DNA of 43,759 bases from an uncultured Campylobacter sp. (GTDB lineage Bacteria > Campylobacterota > Campylobacteria > Campylobacterales > Campylobacteraceae). The DNA lies in NCBI RefSeq assembly GCF_905372745.1, contig NZ_CAJPQR010000016.1:1-43759 (forward strand), in the 5' to 3' direction. Position numbers and translations under genes: made by a program. The notes below the pieces were generated by a model. That model worked only from the letters and a program-made list of their open reading frames with translations, was not told the DNA's origin and did no database searches. The number at the start of each line of letters is the position of its first letter. Position 1 is the first letter of the stretch. This document shows, in pieces, positions 24,865-33,767 of this stretch.

Positions 24865-25890
24865 TTGAAAAATTTTATCCTAAAGGACGAAAACGCCGTA
24901 TTTTACGAGTGCGGATACAGCTGCGACAACGCGATATTTTTAAGCCTCGGCGGACGCAAATTTTTCCTCACCGATGCGCGTTATAGCATCGAGGCGCGCG
25001 AGCTTTGCCAAGATACCGAAGTGATCGAGGTTGAGCGAAATTTGATAAAAGACGCGCGGCTGTTTTTGCGAAAAATGGGTGTAAAGGAGCTTGCGTATAA
25101 CCCGTACGATTTTAGCGCGGGCGAGTGGGAAGCGCTAAGTAAGGGGCTTGGGATAAGATTTAAGGCGCGGGCGAATTTTTCGCAAATTTCGCGCATAGTA
25201 AAAACCGAAGACGAGATAAAAATTTTAAAGCAAGCAGCGCAGCTAGGCGCCCAGAGGTTTGACGAATTTGCCACGTTCGTGCGCGAAAACGGCGAAGGCA
25301 TGAGCGAAGAGGAGCTATTTTTTAACGCCGAGCTCATCTTTAAGAAAAAGGGCGAGCTCGCGCTTGGCTTTTCGCCTATCGTCGCGATCAACGAAAACGC
25401 CGCAAAGGCGCACGCATTGCCCGGTAAAAAGAGTTTGCGGCAGGGCGACTTGCTCCTGCTTGACGCGGGGGTTAAATTTAATCGCTACTGCTCGGATAGG
25501 ACGCGCACGGCGTGCTTTGACGAAAATTTTAACTTCGGCAAAGAGCAAAATTTTAAAAACGCCAAACGCCAAGAAATTTACGAAATCGTAAAAGAGGCGC
25601 AAGCTCTTGCTATCGCGGCGGTTATGCCAGGCAAAAAGGCGAGCGAGATCGACGCGGCGGCTAGGGATTTTATCGCTGCTCAGGGCTACGGCGAAGCGTT
25701 TTTTCACAGCACCGGACACGGCGTGGGAGTCGATATCCACGAGCTTCCGTTCATCTCAAAGCGCGGAGAGACCGTGCTAAAAGAGGGGATGGTTTTTAGC
25801 GTGGAGCCTGGGATCTATCTGCCCGGCGAATTTGGCGTGCGCATCGAGGACGTCGTGGTCGTGCGCAAAAACGGGGCTGAAATTTTATGA
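24865..25890 (+). CDS. pepP: M24 family Xaa-Pro aminopeptidase/dipeptidase
   Basis: The 341-residue cytoplasmic metallopeptidase of the pita-bread fold cuts Xaa-Pro peptide bonds. Metal ligands are visible as LLDAGVKFNRYCSDRTRT (two Asp), HSTGHGVGVDIHELP (His), FSVEPGIYLPGEFG (Glu) and RIEDVVVV (Glu). An N-terminal creatinase-like domain covers about residues 1-115. Translation is read from TTG, with GAGG 6 bases upstream; no better start is present. It overlaps folK by four bases. Whether it is an aminopeptidase P or a prolidase cannot be settled by eye, so the symbol is tentative. Confidence 0.88.
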   Translation: MKNFILKDENAVFYECGYSCDNAIFLSLGGRKFFLTDARYSIEARELCQDTEVIEVERNLIKDARLFLRKMGVKELAYNPYDFSAGEWEALSKGLGIRFKARANFSQISRIVKTEDEIKILKQAAQLGAQRFDEFATFVRENGEGMSEEELFFNAELIFKKKGELALGFSPIVAINENAAKAHALPGKKSLRQGDLLLLDAGVKFNRYCSDRTRTACFDENFNFGKEQNFKNAKRQEIYEIVKEAQALAIAAVMPGKKASEIDAAARDFIAAQGYGEAFFHSTGHGVGVDIHELPFISKRGETVLKEGMVFSVEPGIYLPGEFGVRIEDVVVVRKNGAEIL

Positions 25891-26390
25891 GAGTAGCGGG
25901 GGCGAGGCGCTTTAGCAAATGCCTCTTTTTCCCGAAGGTTTTTGATTTTAAACCCGGTTTTAAAAATAGCGTTATTTTGGGGCTCGGAGGCAATATCGGC
26001 GACGTGAAAAAGCGTTTTAATCGGTTGCATTTTAAGCTAAGCAAAGACAGCAGGTTTCACGTCGTCGAAAACTCAACCCTCCTCATCAACGAGGCGTTTG
26101 GGTTTAAGGAGCAGGCTGATTTCACAAACGCCGTAACGCTCGTACAAACGAGCCTTGCCGCGAGGCAAATTTTAAAAATAACGGCAAATTTAGAGAGGCG
26201 TTTTGGGCGCGTGCGAAGCTTTAAAAACGCGCCTAGAACGCTTGATATAGATATTTTGTATTTTAGCGGACGAAACAGAAACGACGCGCGGCTGGCGCTA
26301 CCGCATCCGGGCGCGCAAAGCAGGGCTAGCGTGATTTTGCCGCTTGGGACGATGAAGCGCGTTTATGCTTGCGGGATTAGAATTTGCTAA
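25887..26390 (+). CDS. folK: 6-hydroxymethyl-7,8-dihydropterin pyrophosphokinase
   Basis: The 167-residue HPPK transfers pyrophosphate from ATP to 6-hydroxymethyl-dihydropterin in folate synthesis. Motifs seen are VILGLGGNIGD (start of the fold), FGRVRSFKNAPRTLDIDILYF (ATP/Mg and pterin site) and LPHPGAQSRASVILPLG. The first 27 residues (basic and aromatic) precede the usual start of the family and may reflect a too-early start, but the ATG overlaps the previous gene's stop, which supports coupling. The position next to aroQ and flhF matches C. jejuni. Confidence 0.93.
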   Translation: MRVAGARRFSKCLFFPKVFDFKPGFKNSVILGLGGNIGDVKKRFNRLHFKLSKDSRFHVVENSTLLINEAFGFKEQADFTNAVTLVQTSLAARQILKITANLERRFGRVRSFKNAPRTLDIDILYFSGRNRNDARLALPHPGAQSRASVILPLGTMKRVYACGIRIC

Positions 26391-26779
26391 ATTCGGGATT
26401 TTAATCTTTACGTTTGCGGGCCCTGTTTTGAGCGAATTTATAAACTAAGCGAAATTTGGCCGCCCTTTTTAGCGATAAAAATAAATCGGCGAATTTTCGT
26501 TTAAATTTTTATCGGCACAATAACCGCGACGTCAAATACGAGCTAAACTAAGTTTAGCTGCAAAGCATGAAAACAGGCGAAACCTCGGAACGAAAACTGC
26601 TTGCGCGTAGGCGTTAAAATTTAGGGTTTTGAGGTTTAGCGAATTATAAGTTAGGTTTGGCTTTGCGGATAAATTTAAAAAAGCTAATAAGCGTAAAACA
26701 AAACCGCGAAAGCTAAGATGAAATCAGTCCGAAAAAGGCGGCTCGGACGATAAAACGTAACTGGGACGAAGGAGAGAAA
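26391..26779. other. Intergenic stretch before the flagellar operon
   Basis: About 390 bases with no gene. A sigma-54-like GG-N10-GC pair occurs at 26587-26600 but matches the full consensus poorly. The flhF operon promoter should be here, but no clear -10 stands out. Confidence 0.4.
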
Positions 26780-28162
26780 TTGGCGACGAAATTTTACACG
26801 TTTACCGGCGAGAGCAGTATGGAGGCTCTCAAAAAGGCGCAAGACGAGTGCGGCGAAAGGGCGATTTTGGTAACCACAAAGCAAATTCAGCCAAAGACGA
26901 TAAACAAAAAGCCGCTTTACGAAATTTTAGTAAGCGTCGAAGAAGACCCTGCGGCAGAACCTAAAAAACGCCAGTCTCAAAAACAAAATTTAAAGGCCTA
27001 CGAGGAGTTTTTGGATGCGCAAAAACCGCCCAAAAAAGCGCAAAAAGTAGCCTCCGGCGAAGAGTTTTTTTTGTCGCAAACTCCGCCTGCGGCTAAACCG
27101 GTTAGTATCCAGCCCGCCAAGATAGAGCCTAGCGACGCTCCTCAAAGCGGCGAAGATATACTACTAAATATATCAAGAGCGGCCAAAGAAATAAGCCAAA
27201 TCGCAAACCTAGACTCGCCGCCCGTGCGCCAGGAGCAAAACTACGACAAAAAAATAGACGAAGTCTCTAAGCAAGTAAGCGCGCTAAGCGAAAAGATAAA
27301 TTTGATCGCAAATATGTTTTGGGAGGAGAAGACCGCGGCTAGAAACCATATCGCCATACCGCCCGAGTTTGCTGAAATTTATAAAGAAGCTAAAAATAGC
27401 GGGATGAAGGACGAGCATCTAGAGCAGATAATGAAAATAACCGTAGAAAACGTCCCGCCTCAGATGAAGGCCAGTCCGACTGCGGTAAAAAGGTATTTTA
27501 GCTCGCTGCTACGAAAGATGCTGCCTTGTAGGAGCGACGAATTTGACGGTAAACAAAAGATAATGATGCTGGTAGGACCGACCGGAGTAGGTAAAACTAC
27601 GACGCTAGCAAAGCTTGCAGCGCGTTTTGCCTACGGCGAGGGCAAGAGGGCAAAAACCGGCATAATAACGCTTGATACGTATCGTATCGGGGCGGTCGAG
27701 CAGCTATTTCAATACGCTAAAATGATGAAGCTACCGATACTTGACGTCATAGAGGCCGATGATTTTAAAAATGCGCTAAAGCAACTAAATCACTGCGACG
27801 TGATCTTGATAGACACCACCGGCAGCTCGCAATACGATAAGGAAAAGCTGGCTAGGCTAGAGACTTTTTTAAAGCGTAGCGATGCGGAAATAGACGTAAA
27901 TTTAGTGCTTTCGGCCGGATCTAAGGTCGAGGATTTGCTAGAGGTTTATAATAGCTTTAGCTTCCTTGACGTGGATACTTTTATTTTTACCAAATTTGAC
28001 GAGACGAAGATTTTCGGTAACGTATTTTCGCTAGTTTACGAAACTGGTAAGCCCGTTAGCTTTTTGTGCCTAGGTCAAGAGGTGCCAGACGATATAATGG
28101 CCGCTAGGAGCGAATTTTTGGTCGATTGCGTATTGCAGGGCTTTAATAAGGACAAAAAATGA
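26780..28162 (+). CDS. flhF: Flagellar SRP-like GTPase, polar flagellum placement
   Basis: The 460-residue FlhF is an SRP-family GTPase that sets number and polar site of flagella and, in Campylobacter, is needed to switch on sigma-54 flagellar genes. G-motifs are MLVGPTGVGKTTTLAKLAAR (G1), TLDTYRIGAVEQL (G2 region), VILIDTTGSSQYD (G3) and FTKFDET (G4). The N-terminal B domain (1-200) is charged, with Gln/Lys-rich linkers. The start is TTG with GGAG 5 bases upstream and yields the family start MATKFYTFTGES. It overlaps flhG by four bases and heads the flagellar operon. Confidence 0.95.
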   Translation: MATKFYTFTGESSMEALKKAQDECGERAILVTTKQIQPKTINKKPLYEILVSVEEDPAAEPKKRQSQKQNLKAYEEFLDAQKPPKKAQKVASGEEFFLSQTPPAAKPVSIQPAKIEPSDAPQSGEDILLNISRAAKEISQIANLDSPPVRQEQNYDKKIDEVSKQVSALSEKINLIANMFWEEKTAARNHIAIPPEFAEIYKEAKNSGMKDEHLEQIMKITVENVPPQMKASPTAVKRYFSSLLRKMLPCRSDEFDGKQKIMMLVGPTGVGKTTTLAKLAARFAYGEGKRAKTGIITLDTYRIGAVEQLFQYAKMMKLPILDVIEADDFKNALKQLNHCDVILIDTTGSSQYDKEKLARLETFLKRSDAEIDVNLVLSAGSKVEDLLEVYNSFSFLDVDTFIFTKFDETKIFGNVFSLVYETGKPVSFLCLGQEVPDDIMAARSEFLVDCVLQGFNKDKK

Positions 28163-29025
28163 ATAACCAAGCCCAAAAGCTACAAGATATGGTAAGCGCC
28201 AGAACTAGGGCTAAAAATACTAAATTTATAGCCGTAACGAGCGGAAAGGGCGGGGTGGGTAAAAGCACGATAAGCGCAAATTTAGGCAACGTCCTAGCTA
28301 AAAGCGGCTACAAGGTCGCGCTTTTTGACGCAGATATCGGCCTGGCTAATCTTGACGTTATCTTAAACGTGCGCGCAGGAAAAAATTTGTTGCACGTATT
28401 AAAAGGCGAGTGTTCCCTAAAAGATATTTTGATCGAGATAAAGCCGAATTTAACGCTTATTCCTGGCGAAAATGGCGCAGATATACTTAAATTTAACAAT
28501 CAATTTTTATACGAACGGTTTTTTGACGAGTCGCGCAGTCTGGACGAGCTTGACTTCGTAATCATAGATACGGGAGCCGGTATAGGCAAAAATAACGACT
28601 TTTTCCTAGAAGCCGCCGACGAGATAATAGTAGTTACGATGCCCGATCCCGCAGCTATAACCGATGCTTACGCCGTGATTAAAATGACGGCTAAGCAAAA
28701 AGACGATTTTTTAATGGTTTTTAATATGGTAAGAAACGAAAAAGAGGCTGCTAGAATTTTCGAGCATATCAAAAAAGTAGCGGAAGCAAATATCAAAGAT
28801 GCTCCGAGGCTCGAATTTTTAGGCTATATCAGCGAGGATAAGGACGTATCTAGGAGTATAAAATACCGCACGCTTTTTACCGACGATAACGAGACGGGTC
28901 CTGCTAGCGAGCAGATGAAACAGATAGCATCAAGGCTTCTTAAAAAATTGGAACAAAAAGTGCTTGATACGGGTACGATAAGCAGTTTTAGCGCGTTTTC
29001 TAGGCGTTTGCTGGAACAAATTTAA
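28159..29025 (+). CDS. flhG: MinD-like ATPase controlling flagellar number
   Basis: The 288-residue ParA/MinD-type ATPase has the deviant Walker A SGKGGVGKST (K30, K35), the switch I DADIGLANLD and Walker B FVIIDTGAGIG. FlhG (FleN) counteracts FlhF to keep flagellar number at one per pole and also limits division at poles in C. jejuni. The short C-terminal helix fits the membrane-targeting sequence of the group. It is coupled to flhF by an ATGA overlap and followed 16 bases later by a small membrane gene. Confidence 0.95.
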   Translation: MNNQAQKLQDMVSARTRAKNTKFIAVTSGKGGVGKSTISANLGNVLAKSGYKVALFDADIGLANLDVILNVRAGKNLLHVLKGECSLKDILIEIKPNLTLIPGENGADILKFNNQFLYERFFDESRSLDELDFVIIDTGAGIGKNNDFFLEAADEIIVVTMPDPAAITDAYAVIKMTAKQKDDFLMVFNMVRNEKEAARIFEHIKKVAEANIKDAPRLEFLGYISEDKDVSRSIKYRTLFTDDNETGPASEQMKQIASRLLKKLEQKVLDTGTISSFSAFSRRLLEQI

Positions 29026-29041
29026 ATTTTAGGATTTGATT

Positions 29042-29389
29042 TTGAGAGCTGAAAATTTTATAGCGTTTTTTACGGTTTGCGGATTTTTTGCCGGCGTGGT
29101 TTTCTCGGCGCTAAAGCTTAACGAGCCTTTGGAGATGATTATGTATACTTTCGCTATCACGCTTTTTTTTCATCTTTTGATCCATATCATTATCATAAAC
29201 TATGTCGATATCACGCTTAAAAAGCCTTTTGATAAGGACGAATACGAAAAGCGTTCCGATTATCTAGTCTCAGAGCTTGGACTTAGAGAAAAGCGCATGG
29301 ATACTATTTTGGGTCAGCTTGGCAGCGAACGCGTCCTAATAAAGCAGACCTTGGGTAGGGGCGACGAAAGCAATGCAAAAGCAGCCTAA
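29042..29389 (+). CDS. Small membrane protein of the flagellar operon (Cj0062c-like)
   Basis: This 115-residue protein has two membrane helices (residues about 5-22 and 33-52: FIAFFTVCGFFAGVVFSAL; MYTFAITLFFHLLIHIIII) and then a charged cytoplasmic tail. TTG at 29042 is chosen over TTG at 29036 because AGGA lies at the right distance. It sits between flhG and fliA as Cj0062c does in C. jejuni. The role is unknown; the place in the operon suggests a function in motility. It overlaps fliA by 17 bases. Confidence 0.8.
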   Translation: MRAENFIAFFTVCGFFAGVVFSALKLNEPLEMIMYTFAITLFFHLLIHIIIINYVDITLKKPFDKDEYEKRSDYLVSELGLREKRMDTILGQLGSERVLIKQTLGRGDESNAKAA

Positions 29390-30068
29390 TCCCTACGCTC
29401 AAACGATAAAAAAAGAACAAGACGATATCGTGCTAGCTTATACGCCGGCGCTTAGAGCTATGGCGTTTAGATTAAAGGAGCGACTGCCGTCTCATATCGA
29501 CGTTAGCGATCTAATGGGCGCCGGGCTTGAGGAGATGGTTAGGCTGTCTCGTAAATACGACAAAGAGCGAAACGACTCGTTTTGGGGATATGCACAAAAA
29601 CGAGTTTACGGCGCTATGCTTGATTTTTTACGCGGACTTGACGTGGTTAGTCGCGCAGATCGTACTTTGGTTAAAAATATCGATGCATTAGTGAACGAAT
29701 ACTTTAATAAATTCGAGCGCGAACCTGAGGACGAGTATCTAGCCGCTATGCTTGAAGAAAGCGTGGAAAAGATAAGAGAGGCTAGGAACGTAAGCGCCGT
29801 CGTCGGCGTGCTTAGCATCGACGATCAGATGGAGCTTATGAGCGAGGAAAATACGTTTGAGAGAGTTGAGAGAGAAGATCTGATAGAAAAGATAACTCAA
29901 ATTTTAAACGAGTTCGAGGAGCGTGACCAGCTCATTGTCCAGCTTTATTATTATGAGGAGCTGAGTCTAAAAGAGATCGGCGAGATCTTGCAGATATCAG
30001 AGGGGCGCATCTCTCAGATACATAAGCGTTTAATGGAAAAAATAAGAAAGAAACTCGAAGGTAAATAA
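29373..30068 (+). CDS. fliA: Flagellar sigma factor sigma-28
   Basis: The 231-residue sigma-70 family protein directs late flagellar gene transcription. Region 2 is IDVSDLMGAGLEEMVRLSRKYD to FWGYAQKRVYGAMLDFLR (core binding and -10 recognition); region 4 is QLYYYEELSLKEIGEILQISEGRISQIHKR (helix-turn-helix for the -35). Its activity is normally held by FlgM, which is not in this window. Its stop overlaps the first base of the fliM start. Confidence 0.95.
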   Translation: MQKQPNPYAQTIKKEQDDIVLAYTPALRAMAFRLKERLPSHIDVSDLMGAGLEEMVRLSRKYDKERNDSFWGYAQKRVYGAMLDFLRGLDVVSRADRTLVKNIDALVNEYFNKFEREPEDEYLAAMLEESVEKIREARNVSAVVGVLSIDDQMELMSEENTFERVEREDLIEKITQILNEFEERDQLIVQLYYYEELSLKEIGEILQISEGRISQIHKRLMEKIRKKLEGK

Positions 30069-31168
30069 TGGCGGATATTTTAAGTCAAGAAGAGATCGAT
30101 GCGTTACTCGAAGTCGTAGACGACGAGGAGGCGAGCGAGTCTATAGGCGAAGGCGGCAAAGAAGAACAACGTCAAGTAATAATCTATGATTTCAAGCGCC
30201 CAAATCGCGTCAGCAAAGAGCAACTACGCGCGATAAAGGGCATTCACGACAAGCTAGCGCGAAATTTAGCCTCTCAAATCTCAAGCGTTATGCGTAGCAT
30301 CGTAGAAATTCGTCTGCATAGCGTCGATCAGATGACTTACGGCGAGTTTTTGATGAGTTTGCCAAGTCCCACTAGCTTTAACGTTTTTTCTATCAAGCCG
30401 CTTGACGGCAACTGCGTTTTAGAAATAAACCCAAGCATCGCATTTCCTATGATAGATCGCTTGCTAGGCGGCAACGGCGAGGGCTTTGAGACTAGCAGAG
30501 AGCTAACCGATATAGAGATAAATTTGCTCGACGCGATCCTAAGGATGATAATGCAGCGCCTAAAGGAAAGCTGGGCTACGGTGACTGATATGTATCCAAA
30601 CGTAGAGGCAAAAGAAAGCAGTCCAAACGTCGTGCAAATCGTCAGCCAAAACGAGATCGTGATAATGGTCGTTATGGAGATCATAGTAGGTAACTCAAGC
30701 GGTATGATAAATATCTGCTATCCGGTTATCTATCTAGAGCCGATTTTGAGCCGCCTAGCTAATCGCGATATAATGCTAGGCGAAACGAGCGCGAAAAAGA
30801 GCAGAAACAAAGAGCTAAAAACGCTAATCGGACGCGCAGAAGTGTTATACGAGGCGATACTAGGCGAAAGCATCGTGAGCGTGAATGAATTTTTAAATTT
30901 AAAAGAGGGCGATATATTGCGCCTTGACCGCTCCGCAAACGATAAAGCTATCGTCACGATAGATAAAAAAGAGGTATTTTTGGCTGAAGTCGGGCTGCAT
31001 AGATTTAGAAAATCTATCCGCATAGAAGAGCTCATCAGAAGCGATAAAGACGAGATCAAAAATATCTTGGAAAAATACGAAGAAGAGCGTAAGGCTAAGC
31101 TCATGAGCTACGACCAAGACGACGAAAACGAAGAAAATATACTAGACGAGGACGAACGAGATGAATGA
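30068..31168 (+). CDS. fliM: Flagellar motor switch protein
   Basis: The 366-residue FliM joins the C-ring to the MS-ring and senses CheY-P. The N-terminal CheY-P binding peptide is clear (ILSQEEIDALL, residues 4-14). The middle CheC-like domain spans about 45-230 and the C-terminal SpoA/FliN-like domain about 255-330 (VSVNEFLNLKEGDILRLDR). An acidic tail after residue 345 is longer than in E. coli. It overlaps fliY by eight bases, pointing to balanced translation of switch parts. Confidence 0.96.
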   Translation: MADILSQEEIDALLEVVDDEEASESIGEGGKEEQRQVIIYDFKRPNRVSKEQLRAIKGIHDKLARNLASQISSVMRSIVEIRLHSVDQMTYGEFLMSLPSPTSFNVFSIKPLDGNCVLEINPSIAFPMIDRLLGGNGEGFETSRELTDIEINLLDAILRMIMQRLKESWATVTDMYPNVEAKESSPNVVQIVSQNEIVIMVVMEIIVGNSSGMINICYPVIYLEPILSRLANRDIMLGETSAKKSRNKELKTLIGRAEVLYEAILGESIVSVNEFLNLKEGDILRLDRSANDKAIVTIDKKEVFLAEVGLHRFRKSIRIEELIRSDKDEIKNILEKYEEERKAKLMSYDQDDENEENILDEDERDE

Positions 31169-32000
31169 ATTTTTTAAAATTTTCGCAAACGAGATAAAAG
31201 CTACGATCGAAGGACTGACCGGCAAGACGCCCGGAGTGGGCGAGAGAAACGAATACGATGCCCCAGGGCAAGAAGGCATCAAACCTCCTCTAGCCGTGGC
31301 TAACGTGAGCGTAAGCGGCGACATAAACGCAAAGATAATGCTAGCGGTTACGCCCGTGCTAGTAAGCGCGGTAAGCGAGTGGATGCTTGGCGAGGAGGAG
31401 ATATCTCGCAACGAAAATTTAAGCGAAGATGAGCTAGATGCGGCAAAAGAGGTGTTCTCAAATATCCTGGGCGCGTTTTCTACGAGCCTTGGCGCGCAAA
31501 AAGGTATGCCAAAGCTCAGTTTTGAAATCGCGAAAGTAAATTTTCTCGACGAAAACGCGATTTTAGACCTTAGCGCGTATGAAAAAGTATACATCTATCC
31601 GGTTAAAATCGCCGATTTAGACGAGCAAATCGCGATGATAGCGGACTTTTCGTTCGTTAAATTTTTTAGCAAAGACCAAAAAGAAGCGGCCGCCGCCTCG
31701 CCTTCTCACGCGCCAAAAAGCGAGCTAAGCGCGGACGAGATGCGAAATATCGGGCTGATTATGGACGTTCGTTTGCCTATTCGCGTGCGTATCGGCTCAA
31801 AAAAGATGTTGCTAAAAGACGTACTCACGATGGATATAGGCTCGGTCATCGAGCTAAATCAGCTAGCAAACGACCCGCTTGAAATTTTAATCAGCGACAA
31901 AGTCATAGCTCTTGGGGAAGTGGTCATCGTAGACGGCAACTTCGGTATCCAGATCACTCAAATCGGTACTAAAAAAGAGCGCCTAGAGCAGCTGCGTTAG
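31161..32000 (+). CDS. fliY: Flagellar motor switch protein with FliN domain
   Basis: The 279-residue FliY has a CheC/FliM-like N-terminal part (VSGDINAKIMLAVTPVLVSAV; EDELDAAKEVFSNILGAF, the acidic phosphatase-type motif region) and a C-terminal SpoA/FliN domain from about residue 195 (IMDVRLPIRVRIGSKKMLLKDVL; VVIVDGNFGIQI). In Campylobacter and Helicobacter FliY and FliN coexist. Whether it keeps CheY-P phosphatase activity cannot be told by eye. It is last in the operon; 390 bases without a gene follow. Confidence 0.94.
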   Translation: MNEFFKIFANEIKATIEGLTGKTPGVGERNEYDAPGQEGIKPPLAVANVSVSGDINAKIMLAVTPVLVSAVSEWMLGEEEISRNENLSEDELDAAKEVFSNILGAFSTSLGAQKGMPKLSFEIAKVNFLDENAILDLSAYEKVYIYPVKIADLDEQIAMIADFSFVKFFSKDQKEAAAASPSHAPKSELSADEMRNIGLIMDVRLPIRVRIGSKKMLLKDVLTMDIGSVIELNQLANDPLEILISDKVIALGEVVIVDGNFGIQITQIGTKKERLEQLR

Positions 32001-32391
32001 GGCTAAATTTGAGCGAATTTTTCTAAAGGCATTTAAAATCAAGCCGCGGTCTGGCCGAATTTAGAGCAAAATCGCGGCGTAGGCTAAATTTACGAGCGAG
32101 CCTATTTTTATAAACCGGAGAATAAATTTACGCGCTAAAAGCTAAGGCGACGGTTTTGCGGGTTTTGGCGGATTTTTCGCCGTTTGGTACCAAAACCTTT
32201 GATAAATTCGGCTAAATTTAAACCGTCTTAGCGGTTTTACAAATTTAAAATATACTTAAATTTATCTTGAATTTAATCGCGCGTCATCTATTTTTAAATC
32301 CGTTTTGGCTATCATTGCTTTTAGATTCGCGTGGTAAATTTAGCCGCTATTTGCAGCTCTAGCGCGTAAATTTAAACTAAAAAGAGAGACG
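32001..32391. other. Intergenic stretch after fliY
   Basis: Roughly 390 bases of AT-rich DNA dotted with AAATTTA octamers; no gene and no convincing terminator seen. Confidence 0.5.
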
Positions 32392-32988
32392 ATGGATGAA
32401 ATCTTAAACGATTTGGCTAAATTTAGGGATTTTATGACATACAAAAACCCGAGCGTTACGTTTTTCGGCTCGGCTAGATTTGACGAAAATAGCAAATACT
32501 GCAAAATGGCTTTTAGCCTCGCAAAAGAGCTTGCCGACGGCGGCTTTGCCGTGATTAGCGGCGGAGGACCCGGCGTGATGGAGGCGGTGAACAAGGGCGC
32601 GTACGAGAGCGGCAAAAGTCCGTCCGTCGGGCTAAATATTGTGCTTCCGTTTGAGCAAGTGACGAACAAATACGCCACGACGAGCTTTATTTTTTCCAAC
32701 CTATCCGCACGTAAATTCGCTCTTATCGAGCGTTCAAGCGCATTTTTGGTGTTTCCGGGCGGTTTTGGGACGCTTGACGAGCTATTTGAGATCCTAGTAC
32801 TCGCGCAAATCGGCGCCAAAAAAGCTAAAATTTTCCTCATCGGAAGCGAGTTTTGGAGCAAGCTTGACGATTTTATCAAAACCACGCTGATACGCGAAAA
32901 AGCCGTCAGCAAGGAGGATTTGTCGCTTTATACGATCAGCGACGATCTGGACGCCGTAAGGGATGAAATTTTGGGGATATTAAACTAA
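32392..32988 (+). CDS. LOG-family nucleotide monophosphate phosphoribohydrolase
   Basis: The 198-residue protein has a Rossmann-like fold with the LOG signature: VISGGGPGVMEAVNKGAYE and VFPGGFGTLDELFEILV (PGGxGTxxE). Characterised relatives release a base from nucleoside 5'-monophosphates (cytokinin activation in plants and some bacteria; general nucleotide clean-up elsewhere). An upstream GAGAG is a weak ribosome site. The physiological substrate in Campylobacter is not known. It was formerly annotated as a lysine decarboxylase, which is not supported. Confidence 0.9.
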   Translation: MDEILNDLAKFRDFMTYKNPSVTFFGSARFDENSKYCKMAFSLAKELADGGFAVISGGGPGVMEAVNKGAYESGKSPSVGLNIVLPFEQVTNKYATTSFIFSNLSARKFALIERSSAFLVFPGGFGTLDELFEILVLAQIGAKKAKIFLIGSEFWSKLDDFIKTTLIREKAVSKEDLSLYTISDDLDAVRDEILGILN

Positions 32989-33767
32989 ATTAGCGTGCTA
33001 AAATTTTACTAATTTTAAGGATTTGGCGATGCTTGACGGGATGCGAGACGGGGCTGCTATTGCGCTTTTTGCCTCGTTTTTATCGCTATTTGCGGCCGTG
33101 TCGCTCTCAAATTTGACGCTGCTCGCGTCCACTGCTGATTTTAACTGCCGCTACGATGGCGCATACGGTACGCGAAAATTTAAAGCTCTAAAATACTACA
33201 AGGCTTGAGGGTTAGTTAAATTCGGTCGGTAAATTTGCCGGTTGCATTTATCTAGCGCACGGCGTTAAATTTTGATTTTTGCAAATTTAGCCCGCCTGCA
33301 TTTTAGTAAGCAAATATTTTAAATTTACGCTCCAAGCACACTGTTTAAATTTATAAATTTTCTCCACCCACAATGTCTGCTTTTTACGCAAAATTCGGTA
33401 AATTTGACTACATCTCGCCGTTTGCAAATCCTGCGTTGCCGTGTTTCGGCGCGTAAAATCTAGAGCCGGCAATGCGCGAAAGCTAAATGCCGCGCCACCC
33501 TTGGCTCGCAAATTTATAGCGTATTAAGCTATTTTTTATATAATCGCGTCAAATTTATATGAAATTGTCTTATTGTGGGGCTAAGGCGAGATTTGTAAAT
33601 TTGAAAATATTTTTACAAAAAACGCAAGCGATGAATCGCGAGATGAATTTAAGCGTTGCGCGGAAATTTTTGCGTCAAGGCTAGGCATGCAGCCTGCCGC
33701 AGATCAAAAATTTCAAGCTCGTTTAAAGGCGCTCGCGAGGCGCGCTTGCCCCACAAAGGAAAGAAAA
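32989..33767. other. Intergenic stretch before mnmA
   Basis: About 780 bases. Apart from the doubtful 33029 frame I see no gene. Many AAATTTA octamers are present. An in-frame extension of mnmA back to 33687 lacks a ribosome site. Confidence 0.45.
33029..33208 (+). CDS. Possible small membrane protein (doubtful)
   Basis: A 59-codon frame whose ATG follows AAGGA by 8 bases, with one hydrophobic segment (AAIALFASFLSLFAAVSL). It has no recognised relatives and lies in a mostly non-coding stretch, so it may be chance. Confidence 0.25.
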   Translation: MLDGMRDGAAIALFASFLSLFAAVSLSNLTLLASTADFNCRYDGAYGTRKFKALKYYKA

